Source: Paragemmobacter kunshanensis (lineage in GTDB: Bacteria; Pseudomonadota; Alphaproteobacteria; Rhodobacterales; Rhodobacteraceae). Taken from it: 64,000 nt of DNA. Below the pieces are notes generated by a model. It made no database searches. It was not told the DNA's origin and was given only the letters and a program-made list of their open reading frames with translations. The position numbers were made by a program, and so were the translations under genes. Location: positions 1 to 64,000 of the forward strand of contig NZ_JAALFE010000020.1 in NCBI RefSeq assembly GCF_011059185.1, read 5' to 3'. Positions 27,857 through 36,425 of this stretch are shown one piece after another (positions within the stretch are counted from its first letter, which is position 1; each line of letters starts with the position of its first letter).

Positions 27857-29101
27857 ATGACAGCGACCCTTGCAAATTCCCGCGACATCGCCCTTCAGGA
27901 CAGGGCGCGCCGGGTCATCCCCAACGGCATGTGGGGCCATATGGCCACCCGCTCCATCGCGCCGGGCTATCCGCAATTCTTCTCCCGCGCCGATGGCTGC
28001 CGCGTCTGGGATGCCGACGGGAACGAATACATAGATTTCATGTGCGCCTGGGGCCCGAATGTCCTGGGCTACCACCACGAGGCCGTCGATGCCGCCGCCC
28101 TCGCCCAGTTGCGGGTGGTGGATTCCGGCAATGGCCCGACCGAGACGCTGGTCGAACTGGCCGAGGAACTGACCGCCACCCTCGATCATGCCGACTGGTG
28201 CCTGTTCCAGAAGAACGGCACCGATGCCACCACCGCCTGCATCACCATCGCCCGCGCCGGAACCGGCCGCCGCAAGATCATCCATGCCCGCGGCGCCTAT
28301 CACGGCGCGGTGCCCTGGTGTTCGCCCTCTGTCGTGGGCGTCACCGCCGAAGACCGCGCCCATCTGATCCCCTTCGACTGGGGCGATGCCGCCAGCCTCG
28401 ATGCCGCCGTCGCCCAGGCGGGCGACGATCTGGCCGCCATCATCCTGACCGCCTTCCGCCATGACGTGGCCCGCGATCAAGAGCTTCCGACAACCGCCTT
28501 CCTGCAAGCCGCCCGCGCCCATTGCGACAGGACCGGCGCGATGCTGATCTGCGATGACGTGCGGGCGGGCTTCCGGCTCGATCTGCGCGGCAGCTGGGCG
28601 CGCCATGGCGTGAAACCCGACCTCGCCGCCTATTCCAAGGCCATCGCCAATGGCTGGCCGCTGGCCGCCATCGCAGGCGCCGACCGCGCCCGCGCCGGGG
28701 CCGAAAGCATCTTCACCACCGGCTCCTTCTGGTATGGCGCTGCCGCCATGGCAGCGGGCCTCGCCACCATCCGCATCCTGCGCGACACCGACGCCCTCGC
28801 CCATACCGAGGCGATGGGCAACCGCCTGAGGAAGGGCCTCGACGAGGCGGCCTCCCGCCACGGCTACCGCCTGCGCCAGACCGGCCCCGTGCAGATGCCC
28901 ATGGTTCTTGTCGATGGCGACAGGGATCTGGCCATCGGCAACGCGCTCTGCCTCGCGGCCCTGCGCCACGGCGTCTACCTGCATCCAAGGCACAACATGT
29001 TCCTCTGCGCGGCGCATGGCCCGGCGGATATCGACCGCGCCGTCGAAGCCGTCGACCGCGCCTTCGCCGACATCGCCGCCGCGGGCCTCCGGCCCGCCTG
29101 A
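27857..29101 (+). CDS. Class III aminotransferase (glutamate-1-semialdehyde aminomutase-like)
   Basis: 414 aa PLP enzyme. N-terminal IPNGMWGHMATRSIAPGYPQFF resembles the GSA-aminomutase-like branch; FQKNGTDATTACI near 118 binds the PLP phosphate, ICDDVRAGF near 237 supplies the Asp to the pyridine N, and the Schiff-base Lys is in AAYSKAIANGWPLA near 262. True HemL is unlikely in a catabolic operon with importer genes. It probably removes a terminal or alpha amino group from the imported compound. ATG 27857 is chosen because the upstream frame crosses the hairpin. Confidence 0.87.
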   Translation: MTATLANSRDIALQDRARRVIPNGMWGHMATRSIAPGYPQFFSRADGCRVWDADGNEYIDFMCAWGPNVLGYHHEAVDAAALAQLRVVDSGNGPTETLVELAEELTATLDHADWCLFQKNGTDATTACITIARAGTGRRKIIHARGAYHGAVPWCSPSVVGVTAEDRAHLIPFDWGDAASLDAAVAQAGDDLAAIILTAFRHDVARDQELPTTAFLQAARAHCDRTGAMLICDDVRAGFRLDLRGSWARHGVKPDLAAYSKAIANGWPLAAIAGADRARAGAESIFTTGSFWYGAAAMAAGLATIRILRDTDALAHTEAMGNRLRKGLDEAASRHGYRLRQTGPVQMPMVLVDGDRDLAIGNALCLAALRHGVYLHPRHNMFLCAAHGPADIDRAVEAVDRAFADIAAAGLRPA

Positions 29102-29115
29102 CCACAGGAAATCCC

Positions 29116-30078
29116 ATGTCCTACACGGATCACATCTTCCCCGCCTACCGGCGTCGCTGCGCCGAACTCGCGGCAAGCACCAACCCCTTCGCCCAGGGCA
29201 TCGCCTGGGTCGGCGGCGATTACGTCCCTGTCGCCGAGGCGCGCATCCCGCTTCTCGACCAGGGCTTCCTGAAATCCGATCTCACCTATGACGTCCCCGC
29301 CGTCTGGGATGGCCGCTTCTTCCGGCTCGACGATCACCTCGACCGGTTCGAGGCCAGCATGAAGAAGCTGCGCATGACCAGCCCGATCCCGCGCCAGGAA
29401 ATCCGCGACCGTCTGGTGGAGATGACGTCCCTCAGCGGCATCCGCGATGCCTATGTGATGATGTTCATGACCCGCGGCCTGCGCTACGTGCGCCAATACG
29501 CGCCCGAGGATTGCCCCAACCACTGCTATCTGATGGTCACGCCCTATCTCTGGGTCATGGGCGAAGAGGTGCAGAAGACCGGCGGTTCCGCCGTCATCGC
29601 CCGCGGCGTGCGCCGCGTCCCGCCCGGTGCCATCGACCCTACGGTGAAGAACCTGCAATGGGGCGATTTCACCCGCGCGATCTTCGAAGCCCGCGACCGC
29701 GGGGCGATGTATCCCATCCTCTCCGATGGCGACGGCAACCTGACCGAAGGCTCGGGCTTCAACGTCGTGCTGGTCAAGGACGGCCACCTCTACACCCCGC
29801 GCCGCGGCGTCCTCGAAGGCGTCACCCGCAAGACCGTCCTCACCCTGGCCGAACGGCTCGGCCATGCCTGGACGATCGACGACATCCCCGTATCGCTCGC
29901 CTATGACAGCGACGAGATCCTGTTCGTCACCACGGCAGGTGGCGTCATGCCGATCACCCTGCTGGACGGCGCGCCCGTCGGCAATGGCGAGGTCGGCCCC
30001 GTGACAAAGGCCCTCTGGCAGGCCTATTGGGACGCGCATTCCGACCCGGAATTCAGCTTCCCGATCAACTACCGCTGA
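29116..30078 (+). CDS. Class IV aminotransferase resembling (R)-selective amine transaminases
   Basis: 320 aa, fold type IV PLP enzyme. The segment GIAWVGGDYVPVAEARIPLLDQGF...SDLTYDVPAVWDGRFFRLDDHLDRF (about 28-84), VPPGAIDPTVKNLQWGDF (Schiff-base Lys near 180) and the terminal TTAGGVMPITLLDG closely follow what I recall of the Aspergillus/Arthrobacter (R)-amine transaminase group rather than IlvE or D-alanine transaminase. At the active-site strand it has YVM where fungal enzymes have FVE, so specificity may differ. It suggests that a D- or (R)-configured amine is a pathway substrate. 14 bp after the class III gene; same operon. Confidence 0.85.
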   Translation: MSYTDHIFPAYRRRCAELAASTNPFAQGIAWVGGDYVPVAEARIPLLDQGFLKSDLTYDVPAVWDGRFFRLDDHLDRFEASMKKLRMTSPIPRQEIRDRLVEMTSLSGIRDAYVMMFMTRGLRYVRQYAPEDCPNHCYLMVTPYLWVMGEEVQKTGGSAVIARGVRRVPPGAIDPTVKNLQWGDFTRAIFEARDRGAMYPILSDGDGNLTEGSGFNVVLVKDGHLYTPRRGVLEGVTRKTVLTLAERLGHAWTIDDIPVSLAYDSDEILFVTTAGGVMPITLLDGAPVGNGEVGPVTKALWQAYWDAHSDPEFSFPINYR

Positions 30079-30091
30079 CCGGGGGCACGGC

Positions 30092-31297
30092 ATGGCGACC
30101 CGGGCGGCCTATCTCTGCGACTATATCCGCACCCCCATCGGCCGCTTCGGCGGCGCGCTTGCTGCCGTCCGCCCCGACGACCTCGGCGCGATCCCGCTCC
30201 GCGCCCTCATGGCCCGCAACCCGGGCCTGGACTGGGACGCCGTCGATGACGTCATCCTCGGCTGCGCCAATCAGGCGGGCGAGGACAACCGCAACGTCGC
30301 CCGCATGTCCGCCCTGCTGGCAGGGCTTCCCGTCGCCGTCACCGGCACCACGATCAACCGCCTCTGCGGGTCCGGCATGGACGCGATCCTCACCGCCGCC
30401 CGCGCCATCGCGGCGGGCGAGGCCGATCTGATGATCGCAGGCGGCGTCGAATCCATGTCCCGCGCCCCCTTCGTCATCCCCAAGGCCGACAGCGCCTTCT
30501 CCCGCAACGCCGAAATATACGACACCACCATCGGCTGGCGCTTCATCAACCCCGCCATGGACAAGGCCTACGGCACCGACTCCATGCCCCAGACCGGCCA
30601 GAACGTCGCCGATGACTACGGCATCAGCCGCGACGCACAGGATGCCATGGCGCTCGCCTCTCAATCCAAGGCCGCCGCCGCCCAGTCCAATGGCCGCCTT
30701 GCCCGCGAAATCACCCCCGTCACGATCCCGCAGCGCAGGGGCGACCCCCTCACCATCGACCGCGACGAACACCCCCGCACCACCACGATGGAGGCGCTGG
30801 CCAAACTCAAACCCCTCTTCCCCGACGGCTCGGTCACCGCAGGCAACGCCTCGGGCGTGAACGACGGCGCGGCGGCCCTCCTCATCGCCTCCGAAACGGC
30901 GATAAAGCAGCACGGCCTGACCCCCATAGCCCGCATCCTCGGCGGGGCCACCGCCGGCGTGCCGCCCCGCATCATGGGCATCGGCCCCGCCCCCGCCAGC
31001 CAGAAACTCATGGCCCGCCTCAACCTCACCCCATCCGATTTCGACGTGATCGAGTTGAACGAGGCCTTCGCCGCCCAGGGCATCGCCACGCTCCGCCAAT
31101 TGGGCATCAAGGACGATGACCCCCGCGTGAACCCCAATGGCGGGGCCATCGCGCTGGGCCACCCCCTCGGCATGTCCGGCGCGCGCCTCACCGGCACGGC
31201 GGCCCTCGAACTGGCCCTCACCGGCCGCCGCCGCGCGCTTGCCACCATGTGCATCGGCGTGGGCCAGGGCATCGCCATCGCGCTGGAACGCCCCTGA
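30092..31297 (+). CDS. pcaF: 3-oxoadipyl-CoA thiolase
   Basis: 401 aa thiolase. It starts YLCDYIRTPIGRFGGALAAV and contains GCANQAGEDNRNVARM, the nucleophilic Cys in NRLCGSGMDA near 90, GGVESMSRAPFV, NEAFAAQG near 322, ALGHPLGMSGAR near 353 and the second Cys in TMCIGVGQG near 387. This pattern matches beta-ketoadipyl-CoA thiolases (PcaF/PaaJ) better than general acetyl-CoA acetyltransferases. Products would be succinyl-CoA and acetyl-CoA. It is the last gene of the plus-strand arm and provides the only thiolase for the fused enzyme at 11340. Confidence 0.88.
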   Translation: MATRAAYLCDYIRTPIGRFGGALAAVRPDDLGAIPLRALMARNPGLDWDAVDDVILGCANQAGEDNRNVARMSALLAGLPVAVTGTTINRLCGSGMDAILTAARAIAAGEADLMIAGGVESMSRAPFVIPKADSAFSRNAEIYDTTIGWRFINPAMDKAYGTDSMPQTGQNVADDYGISRDAQDAMALASQSKAAAAQSNGRLAREITPVTIPQRRGDPLTIDRDEHPRTTTMEALAKLKPLFPDGSVTAGNASGVNDGAAALLIASETAIKQHGLTPIARILGGATAGVPPRIMGIGPAPASQKLMARLNLTPSDFDVIELNEAFAAQGIATLRQLGIKDDDPRVNPNGGAIALGHPLGMSGARLTGTAALELALTGRRRALATMCIGVGQGIAIALERP

Positions 31298-31310
31298 TCA
31301 CCCCCTCCCC

Positions 31311-32204
31311 CTACCGCTCCGCCCCCACCTGGCCCGCAATCCAGCCGTGAAAGGCCGCCAGCGCCGGGCGCTGCGGCAGGCCGCGCGGCCAGACCAGCCA
31401 ATAGCTCGCCGCAGATCGCACCGCCCCGCCCCAGGCGGTCACCAGCCGCCCCGCCGCCAGATCCGCCTCGATCAGGAACCGCGGCAGCAGCGCCACCCCC
31501 AGCCCATGCACCGCCGCCTGCTGCATCGTGGCGAACTGGTCGAACATCATCCCCCCCGGCCGCTGCCCGGCCAGCCCCTGCCCCGCAAACCAGCGCCCCC
31601 AGTCGCCCCGACGGCTTTCGATCTGCAACAGCGGCAGCGACAACAGCGCCTCCGGCCCCGCCAGCGGCGCAGGCAACAGGCCCGGCGCGCAGACCGCCTG
31701 CACCTCTTCCTCCATCAGCAGCAGGTGATCGGCCCCCGGCCAGTCGGCCCGCCCGTAATGGATCGCCGCATCCACCCCCTCGGCCTCCATGTCGAAGGGC
31801 CTGAGCCGCGTTGTCAGCGTCAAGGCCACCTCAGGATGGCAGGCCCGGAAATCCGCCAGCCGGGGCGCCAGCCAATGCATCCCGAAGGCCGGCAGGATCG
31901 CCAGCGACAGGCTCCTGCCCCCGCCCCCCGCACGCAGCCGCAGCGCCGCCTGCCCCAACAGGCCCAGCGCCCGGCGAACCTCGGCCACGTAATCCCGCGC
32001 GGCAGGCGTCAGCCGCAACCGCTGCCGGTCGCGGATCAGCAGGGCCACGCCCAACTGCCCCTCCGCCTCCTGCAGGGCCCGGCTGATCGCGCCCGGCGTC
32101 AGGTTCAACTCCGCCGCCGCCGCCGTCGCCGTGCCCAGGCGCTCCACCGCCTCCAGCGCCAGCAGGCCGGAAATCCCAGGCAGATGCCGCCGCGTCGGGA
32201 TCAT
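31311..32204 (-). CDS. LysR family regulator (GcvA-like)
   Basis: 297 aa. N-terminal helix-turn-helix (about 10-65: [31 protein letters not shown]) and a LysR substrate-binding domain. The [10 protein letters not shown] start is characteristic of the GcvA-like group. ATG 32204 has GAGGA 8 nt upstream; a TTG 15 bp earlier is less likely. It is divergent from glutaryl-CoA dehydrogenase, so it probably regulates that gene, perhaps sensing glutarate or glutaryl-CoA. It is convergent with the thiolase gene, with only 13 bp between stops. Confidence 0.9.
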   Translation of the reverse strand: MIPTRRHLPGISGLLALEAVERLGTATAAAAELNLTPGAISRALQEAEGQLGVALLIRDRQRLRLTPAARDYVAEVRRALGLLGQAALRLRAGGGGRSLSLAILPAFGMHWLAPRLADFRACHPEVALTLTTRLRPFDMEAEGVDAAIHYGRADWPGADHLLLMEEEVQAVCAPGLLPAPLAGPEALLSLPLLQIESRRGDWGRWFAGQGLAGQRPGGMMFDQFATMQQAAVHGLGVALLPRFLIEADLAAGRLVTAWGGAVRSAASYWLVWPRGLPQRPALAAFHGWIAGQVGAER

Positions 32205-32361
32205 GTGCGCTTTCCTCAAAACAGATGCAGTATATTTCGCTATTCAGTCACAAACCTTTGCGCCACACAAGGCCAGACGCGGCATGGCGCGACTCGCGCG
32301 GCGCTGCCACACTGATCCGAACCACGCCCCAACAACCGCCCGCCCCTTCAAAGGACCCGAC

Positions 32362-33585
32362 ATGAGCCTCGACAGCCCCAAACTCAAAGCCAAGGACGCC
32401 CCGGATCTGGGCCGCTTCGACTGGGAGGATCCCTTCCGCCTGAACGACCAGCTGACGGAAGAGGAACGCATGCTGCGCGACGCCGCGCGCGCCTATGCGC
32501 AGGAAAAGCTGCAACCCCGCGTCATCTCGGCCTATCGCGAGGAAACCACCGATCCCGGCATCTTCCGCGAGATGGGCGAAATGGGCCTTCTGGGTGTCAC
32601 CATCCCGGAAGAATACGGCGGCCTCGGCGCCTCCTACGTCGCCTACGGCCTCGTCGCGCGCGAGGTGGAGCGGGTGGATAGCGGCTACCGCTCGATGATG
32701 TCGGTGCAAAGCTCCCTCGTCATGTATCCGATCTACGCCTACGGGACCGAGGCGCAGCGCGCGAAATACCTGCCCAAGCTGGCAAGCGGCGAATGGATCG
32801 GCTGCTTCGGCCTGACCGAACCCGATGCCGGGTCGGACCCTGCGGGGATGAAGACCGTCGCGAAGAAGACCGCCAACGGTTATGTGCTGAACGGCGCAAA
32901 GATGTGGATCTCCAACGCCCCCATCGCCGATGTCTTCGTCGTCTGGGCGAAATCCGAGGCGCATGGCGGCAAGATCAAGGGCTTCGTGCTGGACAAGGGC
33001 ACCAAGGGCCTGTCGGCCCCCAAGGTCGGCGGCAAGCTCAGCTTGCGCGCCTCGATCACGGGCGAGATCGTGCTGCAGGATGTGGAAGTGGGAGAAGACG
33101 CCCTGCTTCCCAATGTCGAAGGCCTGAAAGGCCCCTTCGGCTGCCTCAACCGCGCGCGCTATGGTATTTCCTGGGGGGTTATGGGGGCTGCGGAATTCTG
33201 CATGCAGGCCGCCCGCCAATACGGCCTCGACCGCAAGCAGTTCGGCAAGCCCATCGCGGGAACCCAGCTTTTCCAGCTGAAACTCGCCAACATGATGACC
33301 GAAATCTCGCTCGGCCTGCAGGCCAGCCTGCGCGTCGGCCGCCTGATGGATGAGGCCAATGCCGCGCCCGAGATGATCTCGATCATCAAGCGCAACAATT
33401 GCGGCAAGGCGCTGGAGGCGGCCCGCTGGGCCCGCGACATGCATGGCGGCAACGGGATCCAGGAAGATTTCCAGATCATGCGCCACATGGTGAACCTCGA
33501 AACGGTCAATACCTACGAAGGCACGCATGACATCCATGCCCTGATCCTCGGCCGCGCCATCACCGGCGTCCAGGCCTTCTTCTGA
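32362..33585 (+). CDS. gcdH: Glutaryl-CoA dehydrogenase
   Basis: 407 aa. Oxidises and decarboxylates glutaryl-CoA to crotonyl-CoA in lysine/tryptophan and glutarate catabolism. Markers: [22 protein letters not shown] at the N-terminus, [19 protein letters not shown] near 108-126 (Arg for the gamma-carboxylate), [17 protein letters not shown] near 150, and the catalytic Glu in [18 protein letters not shown] near 388. RBS AAAGGA before ATG 32362. The divergent promoter region 32205-32361 contains an AT-rich stretch (GTATATTTCGCTATTC) suitable for LysR binding. It ends at a triple hairpin cluster. Confidence 0.95.
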   Translation: MSLDSPKLKAKDAPDLGRFDWEDPFRLNDQLTEEERMLRDAARAYAQEKLQPRVISAYREETTDPGIFREMGEMGLLGVTIPEEYGGLGASYVAYGLVAREVERVDSGYRSMMSVQSSLVMYPIYAYGTEAQRAKYLPKLASGEWIGCFGLTEPDAGSDPAGMKTVAKKTANGYVLNGAKMWISNAPIADVFVVWAKSEAHGGKIKGFVLDKGTKGLSAPKVGGKLSLRASITGEIVLQDVEVGEDALLPNVEGLKGPFGCLNRARYGISWGVMGAAEFCMQAARQYGLDRKQFGKPIAGTQLFQLKLANMMTEISLGLQASLRVGRLMDEANAAPEMISIIKRNNCGKALEAARWARDMHGGNGIQEDFQIMRHMVNLETVNTYEGTHDIHALILGRAITGVQAFF

Positions 33586-33595
33586 CCCCAGCCAA

Positions 33596-33702
33596 GGCGG
33601 GAAAACTTTTCCAGAAAAGTTTTCCCGCCACCTTCCACAAAACTCTTCAAGAAGAGTTTTGTGGTCATCTGGCCGAAAATTCTTTGCAAAGAATTTTCGG
33701 CC
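33596..33702. repeat. Three consecutive perfect AT-rich hairpins
   Basis: Three different perfect inverted repeats stand almost back to back: 33596-33629 (15-bp arms GGCGGGAAAACTTTT, loop CCAG), 33635-33664 (14-bp arms CCACAAAACTCTTC, loop AA) and 33671-33702 (15-bp arms GGCCGAAAATTCTTT, centre GC). The first can terminate gcdH; the cluster precedes the glutamine-synthetase-like gene. The AAAATT-type core is shared with the palindromes at 38507-38596 and 43722-43877. Confidence 0.85.
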
Positions 33703-33781
33703 TCTCCCGTCACGACATTCCGGACAGACCTCCGTCGTTTTCGGGGATGACAGGGCGATTTTGCCCGCTACGCTCGTGCCC

Positions 33782-35143
33782 ATGACACATGCGCCCCTTC
33801 CGCCCGAACTCGACGCCTATCTGACAGCCCATCCCGGCACGCGCTTCCTGGATGCCGTGATGTTCGATCTCTGCGGCACCGCCATCGGCAAGCGCTTTCC
33901 CATCCGCGATGCCGCCAAGGTCTGGTCCTCCGGCGTGGCCTTCTGCGCGGGCATCACCACGCTCGATGCGCTGGGGGCCTGCTGGGATGTCGAAGGCATC
34001 GGCTTTTCCGACGGCGACCCGGATGCCGTCTCCTATCCGATCCCCGGCACGCTGGCCCTCGTGCCATGGCTGCCTGACACTGCGCAGGTCCTCATCGCGC
34101 CCGCCCCGCCCGAAGGGCTGGCGCAATGGTGGTTCGACCCGCGCAGCATCCTGGCCTCCGTTGTCGCCCGTTTCGCCGAACTGGGCCTGACCCCCGTCAC
34201 CGCCTGCGAGCTTGAATTCTACCTCGTGGATCCCGCGCGGGACGCGGCGGGCCGCGTCGCCCCCGCCCGTCCCGCAAGGTCCGGCCGCGCGCCCGAGGCG
34301 CCGCGCGTGCTGGCCTTCGACAAGCTGGACGAATGGGCCGGGATCCTGGCCGAAATCGACGCGGCCTGCCTCGCGCAGGGCGTCCCCGCCGGGGCCGCGA
34401 CGGCAGAATATGGCGGCGCGCAATTCGAGGTGAATCTCGGCCACCTGCCCGATCCCGTCCGCGCCGCAGACCATGCGCTGATGCTGCGCCGCATCGTCAA
34501 GGGCGTGGCGAACCGCAATGGGCTGGACGCCACCTTCATGTCGAAACCCTTCGCTGATCAGTCCGGCTCCGGCCTGCACATCCATCTCAGCGTCCTCGAC
34601 GCGGACGGCCGCAACATCTTCGACGACCGCCTTCCCACCGGCGATGCCATGCTCGGCCATGCCATCGCAGGGCTGCAGGCGACGACGCATGACGCCATGG
34701 CGATCTTCGCGCCCAACCTCAATGCCTATCGCCGCTTCGCCCCCAACCAGTTCGTCCCCGTCAACACCTCATGGGGGACCAACAACCGCTCCGTCAGTTT
34801 CCGCATCCCGGCGGGCGGCGGCGCCGCGCGGCGGATCGAACACCGCATCGCCGGGGCCGAGGCGAACCCCTATCTCGTCATGGCCGCCATCCTTGCGGGC
34901 CTCCATCACGGGCTGTCGCAGCGCCTGACGCCCACGCCCCCCTCCACCGGCAATGCTGGCGAAGAGGCCGATCCCGCCATGCCCCTCAAACTCTGGACCG
35001 CGCTTGACCGGCTGGAAGCCTCCACCCTCATGGCCCGCTATCTCGGTCCCCGCTACCCCGCCGCCTATGCCACCATCAAGCGGGCAGAGTTCGAGGCCTT
35101 CATGGCCGATGTCCTGCCGCGCGAATATGACTGGTATCTCTGA
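33782..35143 (+). CDS. Glutamine synthetase family protein (PuuA-like gamma-glutamylpolyamine synthetase)
   Basis: 453 aa. The GS catalytic core is present: CELEFYLVD near 141 (metal Glu), TAEYGGAQFEVNLGH near 205, SGSGLHIHLSV near 260, the latch RFAPNQFVPVNTSWGTNNRSVSFRIP near 320-345 and EHRIAGAEANPYL near 355. The family branch is the gamma-glutamyl-amine ligases, and two FAD amine oxidoreductases follow in the same operon, so ligation of glutamate to a polyamine or other amine is likelier than nitrogen assimilation. ATG 33782 is chosen because the upstream frame runs through the hairpin cluster. Confidence 0.87.
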   Translation: MTHAPLPPELDAYLTAHPGTRFLDAVMFDLCGTAIGKRFPIRDAAKVWSSGVAFCAGITTLDALGACWDVEGIGFSDGDPDAVSYPIPGTLALVPWLPDTAQVLIAPAPPEGLAQWWFDPRSILASVVARFAELGLTPVTACELEFYLVDPARDAAGRVAPARPARSGRAPEAPRVLAFDKLDEWAGILAEIDAACLAQGVPAGAATAEYGGAQFEVNLGHLPDPVRAADHALMLRRIVKGVANRNGLDATFMSKPFADQSGSGLHIHLSVLDADGRNIFDDRLPTGDAMLGHAIAGLQATTHDAMAIFAPNLNAYRRFAPNQFVPVNTSWGTNNRSVSFRIPAGGGAARRIEHRIAGAEANPYLVMAAILAGLHHGLSQRLTPTPPSTGNAGEEADPAMPLKLWTALDRLEASTLMARYLGPRYPAAYATIKRAEFEAFMADVLPREYDWYL

Positions 35144-35150
35144 GACCCCG

Positions 35151-36425
35151 ATGACGGATGTCCTCATCATCGGGGCGGGTCTGGCCGGAACGGCGGCGGC
35201 GCTCTGGCTCGGCGATCACGGCCATGACACAACCCTTGTCGAAGCGCGCCCCCGCATCGGCGGGCGCGCCCTCTCCCGCCCCTGGGGCGCGGGCGACCCG
35301 GTGGAATTCGGCGGCGGCTGGCTCCGCGCCGATCATGCCCGCATGATCGCACTTGCCGCACGGCTGGGCGTGCCCCTGATCCCCCGCGCCCCCGCCATCA
35401 CAGGCCAGCGCTGGTTTCAGGACGGCAAGCCCCTGCCCGCACCCTCGCCCGACATGGCCACCCATGAGGGCGGCATGGCCCGCCTGCGGGTCGACGCCGC
35501 CCTCATGGCCCGGGGCGGAGAGGAAGCCACCCAGCTTTCCACCCTCACCGCCGCCGCCTATCTCGATGATCGCCGCATGCCCCCCTCCGTCCGCCGCGAA
35601 TTCCTCGCCTGGTGGGCGATCTCGGGCTCGGGCGATCCCGCGCGGATCGGCGTCACCGAACTCCTCACCCCGAAACTCGCAGGCGGGCTGCAGGTCAAGC
35701 TGGACGAACTCGCCCTCACGGTTCAGGGCGGCGCCTCCCGCCTGGTCGAGGCCGCAGCTCGGGAAAGCCGCGCCGCCCTCCTCACCGGCGATCCGGTCGA
35801 ACGGCTGGAGGATTGCCCCGATGGCGTGCAGGCCATCCTTGCCAGCGGGCGCGTCCTGTCGGCCCGCGCGGCCCTCGTCACGGCGCCCCTCAACACGCTC
35901 TCGCAGATCCGCTTCACCCCGCCCCTTGCCCCGCCACAGGCCGCCCTGCGCGCCGCGGGCCACCAGGGGCAGGCGATCAAGCTCCTCATCCGCGCGCGGG
36001 GCGTCCCCCCCGGCCTTCTCGCTACAGGCGAAACGGCGGGCCTGCGCTGGCTTTATGCCGATCACCTCTGCCCCGATGGCAGCACGCTGATCGTGGCCTT
36101 CGGCCTTTTCGCGGAAACCGGCGAACCGTCCGAGGCCGCAATCCGCTCAGCCCTCGCCGCCGCCTTCCCCGAAGCGCGGTTCGAAGGCTTCGACTGGCAT
36201 GATTGGGTGAACGACCCCTTCGCCCGCGGCACCTGGGTCTCGCCCGCCCTCGCCACCCTGCCCCTTTACGATCCGGCCCATTGGACGGCCCATCCCCGCA
36301 TCGCCTTCGCGGGCTCCGATCATGCCAGCGCCGAACAGGGCTGGTTCGAAGGCGCCCTCCTCTCCGCCGAGGCCGCCGTCGCCTCCCTGCACCGCCACCT
36401 CACCCAAGGATTCCCCGCACCATGA
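35151..36425 (+). CDS. FAD-dependent amine oxidase family protein
   Basis: 424 aa. Rossmann FAD motif at the N-terminus (VLIIGAGLAGTAAALWLGDHG) followed by the GG doublet (ARPRIGGRALS), and a C-terminal IAFAGSDHASAEQGWFEGALLSAE FAD segment typical of flavin monoamine oxidases. It probably oxidises an amine or gamma-glutamylated amine. ATG 35151 lies 7 bp after the GS-like stop; its own stop overlaps the next start (ATGA). Confidence 0.87.
   Translation: MTDVLIIGAGLAGTAAALWLGDHGHDTTLVEARPRIGGRALSRPWGAGDPVEFGGGWLRADHARMIALAARLGVPLIPRAPAITGQRWFQDGKPLPAPSPDMATHEGGMARLRVDAALMARGGEEATQLSTLTAAAYLDDRRMPPSVRREFLAWWAISGSGDPARIGVTELLTPKLAGGLQVKLDELALTVQGGASRLVEAAARESRAALLTGDPVERLEDCPDGVQAILASGRVLSARAALVTAPLNTLSQIRFTPPLAPPQAALRAAGHQGQAIKLLIRARGVPPGLLATGETAGLRWLYADHLCPDGSTLIVAFGLFAETGEPSEAAIRSALAAAFPEARFEGFDWHDWVNDPFARGTWVSPALATLPLYDPAHWTAHPRIAFAGSDHASAEQGWFEGALLSAEAAVASLHRHLTQGFPAP

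Noticed and set aside
22675-27888. A 1737-codon open frame on the minus strand
   Set aside because: Only its last 380 codons (acyl-CoA dehydrogenase) are protein-like. The rest is antisense to the fused E1 and binding-protein genes and is open only because of GC bias.
27857-29101. hemL (glutamate-1-semialdehyde aminomutase)
   Set aside because: The resemblance is at the family level only; a position inside a catabolic importer operon argues for another aminotransferase function.
30092-31297. phaA-type acetyl-CoA acetyltransferase
   Set aside because: N-terminal and AGEDNRNVARM segments follow PcaF/PaaJ enzymes rather than PhaA.
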